From contig BFEA01000398.1 in the NCBI GenBank assembly GCA_003427395.1, positions 299,768 through 323,836 of the forward strand: 24,069 nt of DNA. Reading direction: 5' to 3'. The translations under genes and the position numbers were made by a program. Positions 9,039-18,124 of the stretch are shown piece after piece. The DNA comes from Chara braunii (Eukaryota > Streptophyta > Charophyceae > Charales > Characeae). Numbering within the stretch: the first letter of the stretch is position 1; every line of letters begins with the position of its first letter. The notes below the pieces were generated by a model. That model worked only from the letters and a program-made list of their open reading frames with translations, did not search any database and was not told the origin of the DNA.

Positions 9039-9536
9039 TCATTTCCAACACTCGTGCTGTACGGTGTGGATCCTGACAGGGGGAACTAGCTTTACGTCCA
9101 ATCGTCCTTTCTGATGATCATTGAAAGCGAAAGCTAAATGAAACTCCTGGCATGCCTTTCTTATCAACTGAGTTTCTTCCGCTGTTAGAAACCCTTCCAC
9201 TCCTATTTTCATGGTATCTGCTACCTCATCTGATATGCGATGCCCTTCCGTTGCGCGTCTCTCCATCTCCTCCTCTTTCTCCATGGCTTTTTCCTTTGAT
9301 GTTTCTACTAGGATCGAGACCGGCTTGGCCTTCTTTCCTACGGGTTTGTATTCTCGCACACTGCCTTCTGGGATCGTTCTCCTAAAAAATGAACGGTCGG
9401 GATTGGCCTTGTTATTTCCATGATACGGGGTTGAATGCTAATTATCTTCCCATTCAGGCAGTAGCCTTTTCGAACCTCATCCTCAAACTTGGCAAGCGCT
9501 GCCGGGTCCACCCCAACTTTGTGGTACCTGATTGCC
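9039..9536 (-). pseudogene. pol: pol segment between protease and RT, frameshifted
   Basis: This links protease to RT but changes frame three times. From about 9536 to 9365 the coding frame is the one containing GVDPAALAKF and GKIISIQPRIMEITRPIP; at about 9360 it shifts to the frame of 9039-9359, which holds an acidic/basic helical stretch and then the conserved pre-RT words FAFNDHQKGRLDVKLVPP; at about 9040 it shifts again into the RT frame. The last motif is the normal entry into Gypsy RT, so the identity is firm although the frame is broken. The shifts could be real decay or small sequencing errors, since the adapter at 8268 shows the assembly is imperfect here. Confidence 0.75.
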
Positions 9537-10205
9537 TTAACAAGTTGGGATTTCGAGCGCTAGCTCGGGGGTCTCGTTACGGCCTTCTTTTGGCTTGGGC
9601 AGGTTGGCCCCAAGTTCAACTTCCTGCTCCTTTTCCGCCACCATAACCCCTAGGGACTCGTCCTCAGGCCTTCTTTTCTTTACGGGCAGCCCCATCTTGA
9701 TCCATTCCTTTTTACTAAAAGTTTCCTCGATCATAATTTTTACCCTTTCCCTCATGCCTTCCATTCGTGCGAATGCCCCCTTCCGCGCACTTTCTTCGAA
9801 TGTTGGAGACCAGGTTGCCAATTTGCCCTTCGGAGGGTCCCCTCNGGTCCCAAGAAGTCGGAGGAGTTCCCCGCGGCCGGTCACTGGGTCCTCTATGTCT
9901 ACCATGTATGTGCTGTCGTGCAGATGCATTCCTATCATTTCCACATTGGCGCACCATGGTCTTCCGAGGATTACATCGTGATCCATTTCTTCCATTACGG
10001 TCATTCGCTGAAAGGACCAGATGGATTCTCGGATTCCCGCCCTGACTGCACATTCGGTGACATACCCTGTGAAAGGAATTTCGCCACCGGCTCCCCGGAT
10101 ACTTCCTGCAACTTCCTTGTTTACCGTGCACCCCGTGACCGTTGCGAAATCTCATCGTATGAGGGTGATTTCTGCTCCGCCATCCACTAACGCGTCAGTG
10201 TGGTG
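9537..10205 (-). pseudogene. Retroviral-type aspartic protease with in-frame stop
   Basis: The active-site word ALVDGGAEITLI (catalytic Asp codon 10184-10182) is followed five residues later in the same frame by TGA (10154-10152); the frame then stays open to 9537. The C-terminal protease landmark VILGRPWCANV lies at about 9974-9942, and a charged tail follows. The family normally has D-S/T-G at the active site; here it is D-G-G, possibly functional but uncommon. The protease would cut Gag and Pol from the polyprotein during particle maturation. It follows the gag zinc knuckle in the same frame, as in a single gag-pro-pol polyprotein. One ambiguous base at 9845 does not change the frame. Confidence 0.8.
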
Positions 10206-11060
10206 AGTTCTGATTGGAATTTTAAGTTTCCCAACTGGTAATGCATGGAAGCTAAGCTTTGTCCCGGGGGACGCCCTCATGACTTCGCCACCTTCACGGT
10301 CCGGTAGGCTTAGGCGGAGGTCCGCAAAGACTTTCTCCAAATCTCCTAGGCCCCTGCTTTGGAGGTTGGAAACTCCTTGCGGCGCCTCGGCCTCTTCCAT
10401 GTCCTGCTCTTGCAGTTCTGGGGCCTCCTCTACCTCTACGCGCTTACGCATTAGCAACTGCCTGAGTCCTTTAAGCAGCCTCGGGCTGGCTTGCAGCATG
10501 GTCTGAAAGCACACCGATACCATGGTACCCAGTAGCTTACTCAAGGTGCCATCGATTTCTGGCGAAGTCAAGATCGGAATTTGATACCTGAACTTCTTCT
10601 TTGCCGCCGCAGCCTTGTCTACCAGTTCGTCCTCCCTTGGCTTCCCATAGACCTTCTCTTGTTCCCCGGCTTCAGTCTCTTGCTGGCCCGTGCTAGTCCT
10701 TGTGAGTTCTTCCATTACTGTATCTTGAATAAACTTCTTTTCTGCGCCGGCCCGGCAAGTGGTAATATTTACCCTATCCTGGCCATTGCCTTCTAGGATA
10801 AAATTGGTCTGTGGTCCCCGTTCCCTTGGCTGGTCCCAGACAATCTCGGCTATCGGCTCTGCTTCTACGACAGCTATCTCTAAGTTATTCAGGAGGATGA
10901 CGGCTCGCCACATCCCTACTGGCGAGTTCCAATTGACACGCTCCCCCCTGGGTCTGAGGATCTCACCTTTGAGGGACCTACTGCACCTCTGCCGCTCGAT
11001 ATCGTGATTGAGTCTCGGACAGGCCCGTACGAAGTGCCCGATCATGGTGCAATACTTGCA
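10155..11060 (-). pseudogene. gag: gag C-terminal part: CCHC nucleocapsid knuckle and linker to protease
   Basis: In frame with the gag core but separated from it by TAA at 11066-11064. It begins with a textbook retroviral zinc knuckle, CKYCTMIGHFVRAC (11060-11019; C-X2-C-X4-H-X4-C), which binds element RNA. A long linker follows with a FRYQIPILTSPEIDGTLSKL helix-forming block, basic and Glu-rich stretches, then the protease N-terminal strand. The Met at 11045 lies inside the knuckle and is not a start. The rest of this open frame (to 10152) overlaps the protease entry. Presence of the knuckle right after the gag core shows the stop is a mutation or a programmed readthrough site rather than a gene boundary; other stops in the same frame favour mutation. 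Confidence 0.8.
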
Positions 11061-11063
11061 TTG

Positions 11064-12195
11064 TTAGTTGGCCGGGTCCCTCATGCCAAACCCCCGGTTT
11101 GCTACAGTTGCTGGAACCACGGCCTCTTGGGGCGGGAGGGCGGGTCTGGACACTTGCGCCTGCATTACTAACAACGCATTTTCCATTCTGTCCATCTTGC
11201 TGTCAACCCCGTGCACCCGTTCGTGCAGACTCTCTATCCCCTTCTTGACCTTATCCTTTTTTTTTCCGGTCAGATTTATGACCTCCCCTTTCTTAAGCAG
11301 GGCTAGCGTCTCAGTGACCACTGTCTTTTCCGCGAGGTCTGTTACGGTGCTGAAGTCCACATCTCTCGTGTATTCGAACTTACTGATCTGCTGGTATGCT
11401 GACAAAATCTTATCTTTATCAAACTCGGAAAACTGCCTGAGGAAGTATTTTCTTATTATGCGGTCCGTTACCCCGGGAATTCGCAGCGCCACTAACGTAA
11501 ATGACCTTAGGAAATTGTTGTAGGTCGCATAGTTTTTCCTCTGGACTGCGGCTAATTCGGCCTCTGTCGCCATTTTCTCTGCCTGCAGGTATTTCCTCAT
11601 CATCTCATTCCTGGTTTCTTTCCAGGATCCACTGGAGGCGACGATGATCATAATGTCCTTTCCCAAGCTTAGCGACACGTGCTGCCCTAGGTGCTCCATC
11701 TTTTCCTCTTCCGTCCATTTCAGTAAGGCTGCTAGGTTCTCATAGTCTACTAGAAACTCCGTAATGTTGGCCCCGTCGAACGTGAGTTTCTTCTTTACTT
11801 CTGCGAGATACCCCTGGTCCTTGTTTAGTGTCCTGGTGAGGGTGGCGACTACCCTCTTGAGGCCATCTTCGGAGCCACCCGCTTCTCCGGCCGCACAAGT
11901 GCCTTCCCCTTCCTTGCTTTCCCTCTGCTTCTCCCTGGTTTTCGGTGTTCCTTCTGGGTCGAATCATCCTAGCACTCTTGCCCTAAGGTTTCAGAGTCCG
12001 TCACATGCCCCTGTTACTTTCGGCGTGGCGGGTAGTCTGCTAGTGCCGTTGTCGATGGCGGGTGGGGTCATAGCGTTTTTCGTCTCCTCCGTCGGGGGGT
12101 CGTTTTTGTCCTTCCCCTTCTTACTAGGTGTTCCTTTATAGCTATTATCCTTCCCCTCATATCTAGCCTCGTCCTGACCGGTCCTGGGCGTCCCT
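11064..12195 (-). pseudogene. gag: gag core (capsid region) with two further in-frame stops
   Basis: The frame of the 212-codon open stretch 11064-11699 continues upstream through TGA codons at 11966-11964 and 11993-11991 to about 12195. It contains KKLTFDGANITEFLVDYEN and KWTEEEKMEHL, which match the opening of Gypsy capsid domains (a FDG...F...YE pattern), then a helical capsid-like stretch with FLRQFSEFDKD. A basic and coiled region precedes the stop before the zinc knuckle. Gag forms the virus-like particle in the cytoplasm. Upstream of about 12195 the frame shifts relative to the N-terminal ORF at 12212-12583. Identity as gag rests on pattern and position rather than on a diagnostic motif; the adjoining CCHC knuckle makes it strong. 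Confidence 0.7.
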
Positions 12196-12211
12196 CACGT
12201 GACCCTGCGCC

Positions 12212-12583
12212 CTAGGGGTCTTCTTCATCCTCGGCCATCTTCTGCTCGATAAGCCTTGCCTTAAATTTTGCAGTCTGCTTTTCTATCTCTGCCAATCTAC
12301 GACTGACATCCGAGACTTTTGTCTTTTTAGGGGTGGCTCCTGCTGAGTTCCGAGGGCTTGTTCTCATATCGTTTCCCCTTTCCCTGTTTTCCTGAGGTCC
12401 CCTTTTGCTAACCCCAGCTTTCCCCGAGCTTTCTCCAATTGAGGCATCCTTTCCGTCTTCTCGGGTTCCTTCCAGTTTGACTGACTCTCGATCCCTGGTT
12501 GATCCCTCGTTTCGTTCCCCATCCCCATTAGTGCCCTGATTCCCTCCGCTCTGCTGGTCATCGATTCCTTCCTCAGTCGCCAT
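12212..12583 (-). CDS. gag: gag N-terminal segment
   Basis: A 123-codon frame starting ATG at 12583-12581, chosen over the upstream Met at 12643 because it has the ATGGC start shared with the four paralogues upstream and because the codons before it are a T-rich tract with an AG that looks like a 3' splice site (12598-12597). The protein is hydrophilic, rich in Gly, Glu, Arg and Ser, with a predicted coiled segment around RRLAEIEKQTAKFKARLIEQ at the C-terminus. It stops at 12212, where a one-base shift would lead into the gag core frame, so it is most likely the front of Gag rather than a separate protein. A separate short protein is the alternative. Confidence 0.55.
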   Translation of the reverse strand: MATEEGIDDQQSGGNQGTNGDGERNEGSTRDRESVKLEGTREDGKDASIGESSGKAGVSKRGPQENRERGNDMRTSPRNSAGATPKKTKVSDVSRRLAEIEKQTAKFKARLIEQKMAEDEEDP

Positions 12584-12700
12584 TTCTCTACTTAGCCTGC
12601 ACATGGGAAAAAAAATTGTGAAAAAAAGTGGCCGGTTGTTCATAACCGCCCTAGTCCCGGCCCTAACACCCGCCTATTTCCATGTTTTTTGCATCTCATA

Positions 12701-12934
12701 TTAATCGGTCCGATTCTCCTGACTTTTCTTTCCCAGGGCGTCCTTCAGGTTTTTCTCCCGTCGGGGAACTTGCCGCCGCTGCTTGGCATTTTTTATTGTC
12801 GCGCTTTGGCTCTTAAGGCCGCGTTTGAGCCCAGTGACCTCCTTATCGAGGATGACCCTTTTGGCTTTTCGACCTCCAGGTGCCTCATAATTTTTGGAGC
12901 GGGTGGTCTTCCTAGTTCCTCCCTGCCGCGTCAT
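12701..12934 (-). CDS. Small very basic protein, unknown
   Basis: A 77-codon frame from ATG 12934-12932 (an in-frame Met exists at 12958). It is rich in Lys and Arg throughout (for example RKTTRSK, GGRKAKR, KQRRQVPRREKNLK), with no Cys, no membrane segment and no recognised motif; such composition suits nucleic-acid or chromatin binding, but that is inference only. It lies between the last paralogue (ends 13037) and gag on the same strand. Composition and position support coding, yet the length is small enough that chance cannot be excluded. Confidence 0.35.
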   Translation of the reverse strand: MTRQGGTRKTTRSKNYEAPGGRKAKRVILDKEVTGLKRGLKSQSATIKNAKQRRQVPRREKNLKDALGKKSQENRTD

Positions 12935-13036
12935 TGAGTCGGTCGGAACTCCAACCATTGTCCCTCTTTTGCTGATAGCTGCCTGCTTATCCTAGTACCC
13001 ATCCTTTATTTCCCTACCTCTGCCCGACGCGTTTTC

Positions 13037-13822
13037 TCATGCTGGTCCTTCAGGCCTGCCCTGCTCATCTGGTTCCTCGAACAGGTCAGCCAACCTAGCA
13101 AGGTAATTTTCCCCTATCTCAATTTCTCTGATAATTATTGGCTCATATTCTTCAAACGGCAGGTGGGGCAATCCAAATATCAAGATCTCGAGTAATTCGA
13201 GTAGTTCCCAGGCCTGATTCCCCTAGAACGGCCCATGTCTAACCGACACATCGTAGAACATGCTCGTTGTTTGTGGCCGGAAGAGATGGATCCAGACCCG
13301 GGTCGAATCCACCAGGTCCCTAGCTCTCTTGAGGCTACCGAATACCAAGTCCGCCATAAAACGAGGCACTCGACACCTCAACCCGGTCATTGGGGCCTTA
13401 AACTCTCGGCAGCCTCCGACCTCCACCCGAGTTCTCAATCCCATGTTTCTTCTTCCCCGCACTTCCTGGCCCACCCTGCTCAACATCCTAGTAGCGCTCT
13501 GGAAAATTGGTAGCAACCCGTGACCTAATGCCAACTTCGTTCCTAGCATGTACCATCCAAGTTCCGGCAGGTATATGGTCCCCGTTACCCTAAGATCGGT
13601 ATACAGATCGTCCCTCAGCCCCCTGTTAATTCTCATACCATCCCACAAACATTCCACCATCCTGAACGCCTGACCTCTTCCCAGGGTCACGGCCCTCCAT
13701 TCGATGTCCAATCCTTGGATCATGTAGCTTGCTGGGAGCGATACCTCCCATCCGCCTCCACTTTCCGTGGGTGGCCGCGGGTGTGTGGACCGTCACAACA
13801 TCCGAGCGCGCCTCATCGCCAT
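13037..13822 (-). pseudogene. Tandem paralogue 4 (nearest gag), two in-frame stops
   Basis: One frame of 261 codons from ATG 13822-13820 to TGA at 13039-13037, broken by TGA at 13795-13793 (codon 10) and TAG at 13225-13223. Sequence on both sides of each stop aligns with the intact sister at 13956-14726: WEVSLP, TGTIYLPELGW, FKAPMTGLRCRVPRFMADLVFG, then GPF, stop, GNQAWELLELLEIL, and a C-terminal REIEIGENYLARLADLFEEP. The stops therefore interrupt a former single gene. The first half is strand-rich in appearance and the second half helical. No known family recognised. It follows the intact sister by 133 bp, and an acceptor-like CTGTGCAG lies 20 bp before the ATG. Translation could restart at Met 13723, giving a shortened protein, but nothing shows that it does. 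Confidence 0.75.
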
Positions 13823-13955
13823 TTTTTGACTTAGTAGTCCCCTGCACAGTTCGAACAGCAAGCGGTTTTACTTATTGCATTTTATCTTCAACTCCCGCCC
13901 GAACATTCCCCGGTTTCTAGCTTGAACCTTCCTTTTCTTTCCTTGACCTCTTTTA

Positions 13956-14726
13956 TTAGTCCGTCCCTACGTCCATTGGCTCATACAATCGGTGCAGATC
14001 ATCCACGTACACCATCCCTTGACTTATTTCCCGGCGGATGACACCCCACAGGACCTCATGTCCCACGATCGGAGCCCTCGGCCTGGTGCTAAACACAGCA
14101 CTCAAGATGCGCAACACCTCATACTTCTGCTCTCCACTGAACGGGCCCATTTCTAGGAAGGCCCGATAGTATTCTCGATGTACCATCGTATCTTCATATG
14201 TCAGGCTTACGAGGTCGGCTACTGCTTGTCTAATAAGTCTCCGATCACCCAGCCTTTCCAGCAGGAAGGGCGGCAGCCTCATTCGTACATTTTCACTAGG
14301 CAATTTGAAACTCCCGACCATGGCTACCCTAAGATCCGTTGTTACATCGTCAACCCCCGGATCTGCGAACTCAAACCCCGCTCGCCATACTAACTGCCAT
14401 GCCCCTTCAAACATGCTCAACGGATTTTCTCCTGATGCCAGCCGAACTCCGAACTCCCTCCATCCATCCTTTGACACATACAACGGTCCTTCTGCACGTA
14501 CATGCCCCCACGGGTCCGGGTTCCATTCCCCATTCTCATCCGCACGCCACTCAACTGTCGTCACCAAGTAGACCATATTTTCCGCAAGCTCAACCCCGAC
14601 CCAATCTACCACCTGGTGCCAGCCTTCACTTGCCGCCGGCAAGCTAACCTCTACCCCACCCGGTACTTCCCTAGGCGGTTCAATGCCCAAGGGGCGTGCC
14701 TCGAGGAACGTCCTTCGTCCCGCCAT
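13956..14726 (-). CDS. Tandem paralogue 3, the only intact copy; unknown family
   Basis: A 256-residue open frame starting ATG 14726-14724 (MAGRR), chosen over the in-frame Met at 14765 because the sisters and gag also start ATGGC. Landmarks shared with the three sisters: GGVEVSLP (23-30), a YLVTTVEW strand (53-60), EGPLYVSKDGW (79-89) with RLASGENP (95-102), FKLPSENVRMRLPPFLLERLG (about 140-160), EMGPFSGEQ (192-200) and a helical end with VIRREISQG and DLHRLYEP (229-250). No signal peptide, membrane segment, zinc motif or catalytic signature seen. Predicted layout by eye is strands then helices. It sits third in a head-to-tail row upstream of gag. I do not recognise the family; a role as an accessory or structural protein of the element, or a captured host gene family, are both open. 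Confidence 0.8.
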   Translation of the reverse strand: MAGRRTFLEARPLGIEPPREVPGGVEVSLPAASEGWHQVVDWVGVELAENMVYLVTTVEWRADENGEWNPDPWGHVRAEGPLYVSKDGWREFGVRLASGENPLSMFEGAWQLVWRAGFEFADPGVDDVTTDLRVAMVGSFKLPSENVRMRLPPFLLERLGDRRLIRQAVADLVSLTYEDTMVHREYYRAFLEMGPFSGEQKYEVLRILSAVFSTRPRAPIVGHEVLWGVIRREISQGMVYVDDLHRLYEPMDVGTD

Positions 14727-14849
14727 CACGCACTCGCCTTTGATCTCCTGGCTCGCAATCCGCACTGAACCCTACAATGGCCAGACATCCCATTCCCTTG
14801 TCTTAGCAATTTTCCCCCCTATTTGCCTGGCCCTACGACTTTCCTGCGT

Positions 14850-15533
14850 TCAGTCGGACCACAGTACTTCGAACAGTTTGCACACATCATTCACATAGCA
14901 AGGTGTTGCCGCTACCTCACGGCGGATTATGGCCTCCCTAGTTTTCGGGGCCACCTCCTGTCGGTCATTCCTTTCGATATCCTGAATGATAAGGACCTCC
15001 CAGGCTCAGTTTACGTGCATTCGCTCCATTGCGTCGGCTACCTCTGTTACGTGATCAGAACCCCCAAACCAGTCCGCCACGAATTCGGGCACCCAAGTCT
15101 TGATTCGGGCACCAGGCGGTTTAAATTATTTCCATCCTCCCATCACGACTCTACTGCTGACCATGTCCCAACCTTTGTTAGTAAAACTTTCCCCCGCCTG
15201 CCGGGCCCTTGCCTCAGCGTCTCCTAAAATCCACATCGGGTTCTGTCCTGCCGCAAGCGTCGTGCAGAACAGGTGCCAACCTTGTTCAGAGAGAACGATC
15301 GTCCCGACTGATTCCACCCTTCCTTCCGCAATCTCTTCCCATCCTTCCTCCTCCCTCAACGGGTTCCAGACACGCTCTATCCATAGGTACGATAGCTCCG
15401 ACACAATCTCATACCCCCGCCAATCACATGTGGTCCCTTTCGATTCATTGCTCGGCGATATTGACATCTCTACTCCCCTTCCGACTCGTCTTGGTTCCCA
15501 GGTGCAGTCCCATAGCTCGAGTTCCCGGGCCAT
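14850..15533 (-). pseudogene. Tandem paralogue 2, two stops and an internal deletion
   Basis: Frame from ATG 15533-15531 (MARELELW) to TGA 14852-14850, 227 codons, shorter than the sisters. Shared landmarks: GVEMSISP, VGTIVLSEQGW with TLAAGQNP, then TAA at 15128-15126 directly before FKPPGARIKTWVPEFVADWFG, and a second stop TGA at 15008-15006 before AWEVL. The segment holding the helix and GPF motif of the sisters is missing between those points, about 20 residues or more, so this copy has lost sequence as well as gained stops. The C-terminus IIRREVAATPCYVNDVCKLFE aligns well with the intact copy. The first 135 codons are open. The copy starts only 53 bp after the preceding paralogue. Confidence 0.75.
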
Positions 15534-15586
15534 CGTCCCCAACATGCACATAGTCGACAACCCGTTTTCCCCAGGTACCCCCCCCT

Positions 15587-16400
15587 TCAGAAGTCCAAGT
15601 CCTCTATCTCGTCCCCGTCCTCCTCATCACTGAAATCCTCCTCCTCGTCTAGGAACATCTCGTTCACCCCTTCCAAGAAGGTTTCCCCTGCCGCCACGTT
15701 TCGGTAAACTATCTGCCAATACACTAGACTAGGAACAAAAACTTCGTCCGCGCTGAGGAGGTTTAACACCTCAGCTAATTCTTCCGCCCAGTTTCCTTCA
15801 AACGGCCCTGATTCCATCGACAGTTTAAAGAAGTCTTGTCTAGCACATTGGTACTGCCTCAGGCGTGTCATTGATTGACATGTACGTTCCAGTCTATCCT
15901 CGGTCCCAAAGACTGCGTCCACCAGAAACGGGGGCAGCACGCACCTCATCGTCCTAAGGGGACGTCTTATATTTTTCCGGTCCCCGAGTTCTACTCGCAC
16001 CTCCATCCTTTCCATCTTCATTTCTGCCCGCTGACATGCTGCCCAAAACCACTTCCTATTCCGCTTGCCTAAACAGCTGATCCGGTGCCGTGCCCAACAC
16101 TAGTCCCACTACCATTGCATTTTCCAATTCCTGTGATAGGTATACCCATCCTCGAGCTTCCACTGTTCCCCGGAATTCTAGGTCCATCAAGCTAGGTGAA
16201 AGTCTCGTGAGGCTGACCTTAGTCTAGATTGTCTCTATCCAGAGGAACGCATCCTTCTCGTCCAGCATCACGGTTTCATAGGCCGGTTCTAGGTCGGTCC
16301 ACGTCCCTTCTTCCGGAAGAACAACAGATACCCCATCCCTTACCTCTATAGGCATTTCCGGACCACTAGAGTAGAGGGGAGGCGACAACCATCGCGCCAT
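15587..16400 (-). pseudogene. Tandem paralogue 1 (first in row), stop and frameshift
   Basis: Starts ATG 16400-16398 (MARWLSPP). The frame runs through GVSVVLPEEG to TAG at 16226-16224, continues with RGTVEARGWVYLSQEL and GTAPDQLF to a second TAG at 16058-16056, and from about 16050 the homology moves to the frame of 15587-16021, with RRPLRTMRCVLPPFLVDAVFG, ESGPFEGNW and IVYRNVAAGETFLEG. The C-terminus ends in a very acidic tail (DEEEDFSDEEDGDEIEDLDF) that the sisters lack. So this is a decayed first member with a frameshift. It is the most upstream gene on this strand, and everything beyond 16400 lacks coding sequence that I can support. Unknown family, as for the sisters. Confidence 0.75.
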
Positions 16401-18124
16401 CTTGTTTCCCGGTGCTTGTCCTGTTTCCCACATGAGAGCACCACACGGCCCCTCATGGTCAGATGATTTGTTTTTCCTTTTCTAGATGAGAATTGTTTTC
16501 AGACCCCTCATCTGGGTCTTCCTAACTTTTCTTATTCATTTTCCAGGTGCCATTGCTCTACCATACCCCCAATCGATCACCAACCGCTCGCATTCCTTTT
16601 TCTTGGTTTCATTCTCTCCTGACTCCTATCCAGTGTTTTCCTCATGTTCTCTCACTCGTGCAGACTTAGGCAGGGGTTGAGAATAAACTAGAAATTTGAT
16701 CCCCATCCAACACTCATCAGGCAACTTTACAGAGGGAGGCACAAAAAAACAGAATTCAGGCAATCGTCACACACAGGTCGGTCATCTCCTCACCGACCTC
16801 TTCCCCGGAAATGGTCTCTCCATTGTTACTATCAGCAGGGCTTTACCCCATACCTCAAGCACAGCTCAACCGTCGCAAGCGAGGTACCCAGGTCCCGGCA
16901 AGGCATTCGCCCTTTCCTCCTTACCCAGAATACCCCATCCCGACTTGCCACTCGTGTACCCACCATTAATCTCGGGAATCACCCCGCACATCTCGATGAG
17001 GCCATTGGAGCGTCTAGGCATTCACTTCCATCGGTCCGACAAGAATCAACTTTTTCCAAGCCATGCTACGAGAAGCTTTCAATCGCCTCCGAGGCTCCTT
17101 CCTTGCCCCGTATGCAGTGGTCTCCCTGCCGTCTGCTGACAAGCAGCCGCCCCGCCTGAAGACGTTTCACACCCCGCCTGGGCAAGGTCATCGAGCCATG
17201 CTCGGACAACTCGGGTGAGAATGCTACTAATCAGCCGACAGGACCAACCCTTGCCTGACAACCCGGTGGCCCGACCCCCCCACACGGAACCCGGTGAACT
17301 TCAAAGAGGGCGACCCTTCCGCATCCCGCACCGGCCGGCGCAAACCAATCCTTTCCTTCCGAAAGGCAGGATGCTCGAATCCCCATCATGCAAACACAAG
17401 CCCCAAGTGAGACACACATAACACAAGTGTCTTTCCCCAGGTGCACCCAACGCTTCCTACCCATTGCTCACAGTTTTCACTCAGGATAGTGCGTACCACT
17501 CACCCCTAACTTCCACACATAGTGTCTGGTTCCTTCTCGTGAGCATCTTCAAAGGTGAGCTAGTTTTTCTTTAAGTCTAGCAACTCCCTTCATTCCCTTA
17601 TCTTTGCTTGTGTGTCCGTTCATCGGGCAGGATTATTCCTTCTTGATTACCGTTTGTGTTCATATGAGGTTCCTTCAAGCATTTAAGTGCGGGGCACGGA
17701 GCCCGTTGGGCTCCGAAGAGGAGCAGAGAAGCACCCAGGTCGGTCGGATCACTCCGCCGCGGGATTTTTCCAACCGCCTGCCAGGTAACCGAAGCCCTTC
17801 TTTCATACGAAGAGGAAGGGTCGACCTGCGGCTTACCCAAGGTTTCCCTGGCCTGACGAACATCAGTCCAAGGGAAGGAGGACTAGAGTCATCTCCAAAG
17901 GAGATGGCTGATCAAAAAGTGCAAGCATGCATGTTCCTCCTCTAGGCCTGGCCTTGCCATGCGCCCAACCACCCTCAAATCTGATTTTCTCAAGGGATTG
18001 ACCATACACAAACCCATATTCCTTATCTTCATGTCTATGTTAATGGTCATAGGTCGGGCGCCCCCCTCGAGATCGTCAGGGTCAATTTAACCCAGTTCCT
18101 GGCACCTCCACCATTTTTGTAGGG
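16401..18124 (-). other. Noncoding stretch upstream of the paralogue row; candidate leader
   Basis: No supported gene on either strand. If the minus-strand genes form one transcription unit, its promoter and leader should be here. A good match to a plant-type 5' splice site (CTGG then GTAAGG, minus strand, GT at 16924-16923) is visible, and acceptor-like AGs precede gag and paralogue 4. I searched by eye for a copy of this stretch left of 4893 that would mark a pair of LTRs and found none; no tRNA primer-binding site was recognised either. Confidence 0.35.

Noticed and set aside
9537-11993. In-frame stops in gag and protease as programmed readthrough sites
   Set aside because: There are at least four stops plus frameshifts in one copy, with no shared context after them, so ordinary decay explains them better. 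Left open only for the domain-boundary stops noted above.
16486-16680. A 64-codon plus-strand frame whose first 24 residues look like a signal peptide
   Set aside because: It is short, isolated, on the opposite strand to the element genes, and the region is pyrimidine-rich, which by itself creates hydrophobic runs.
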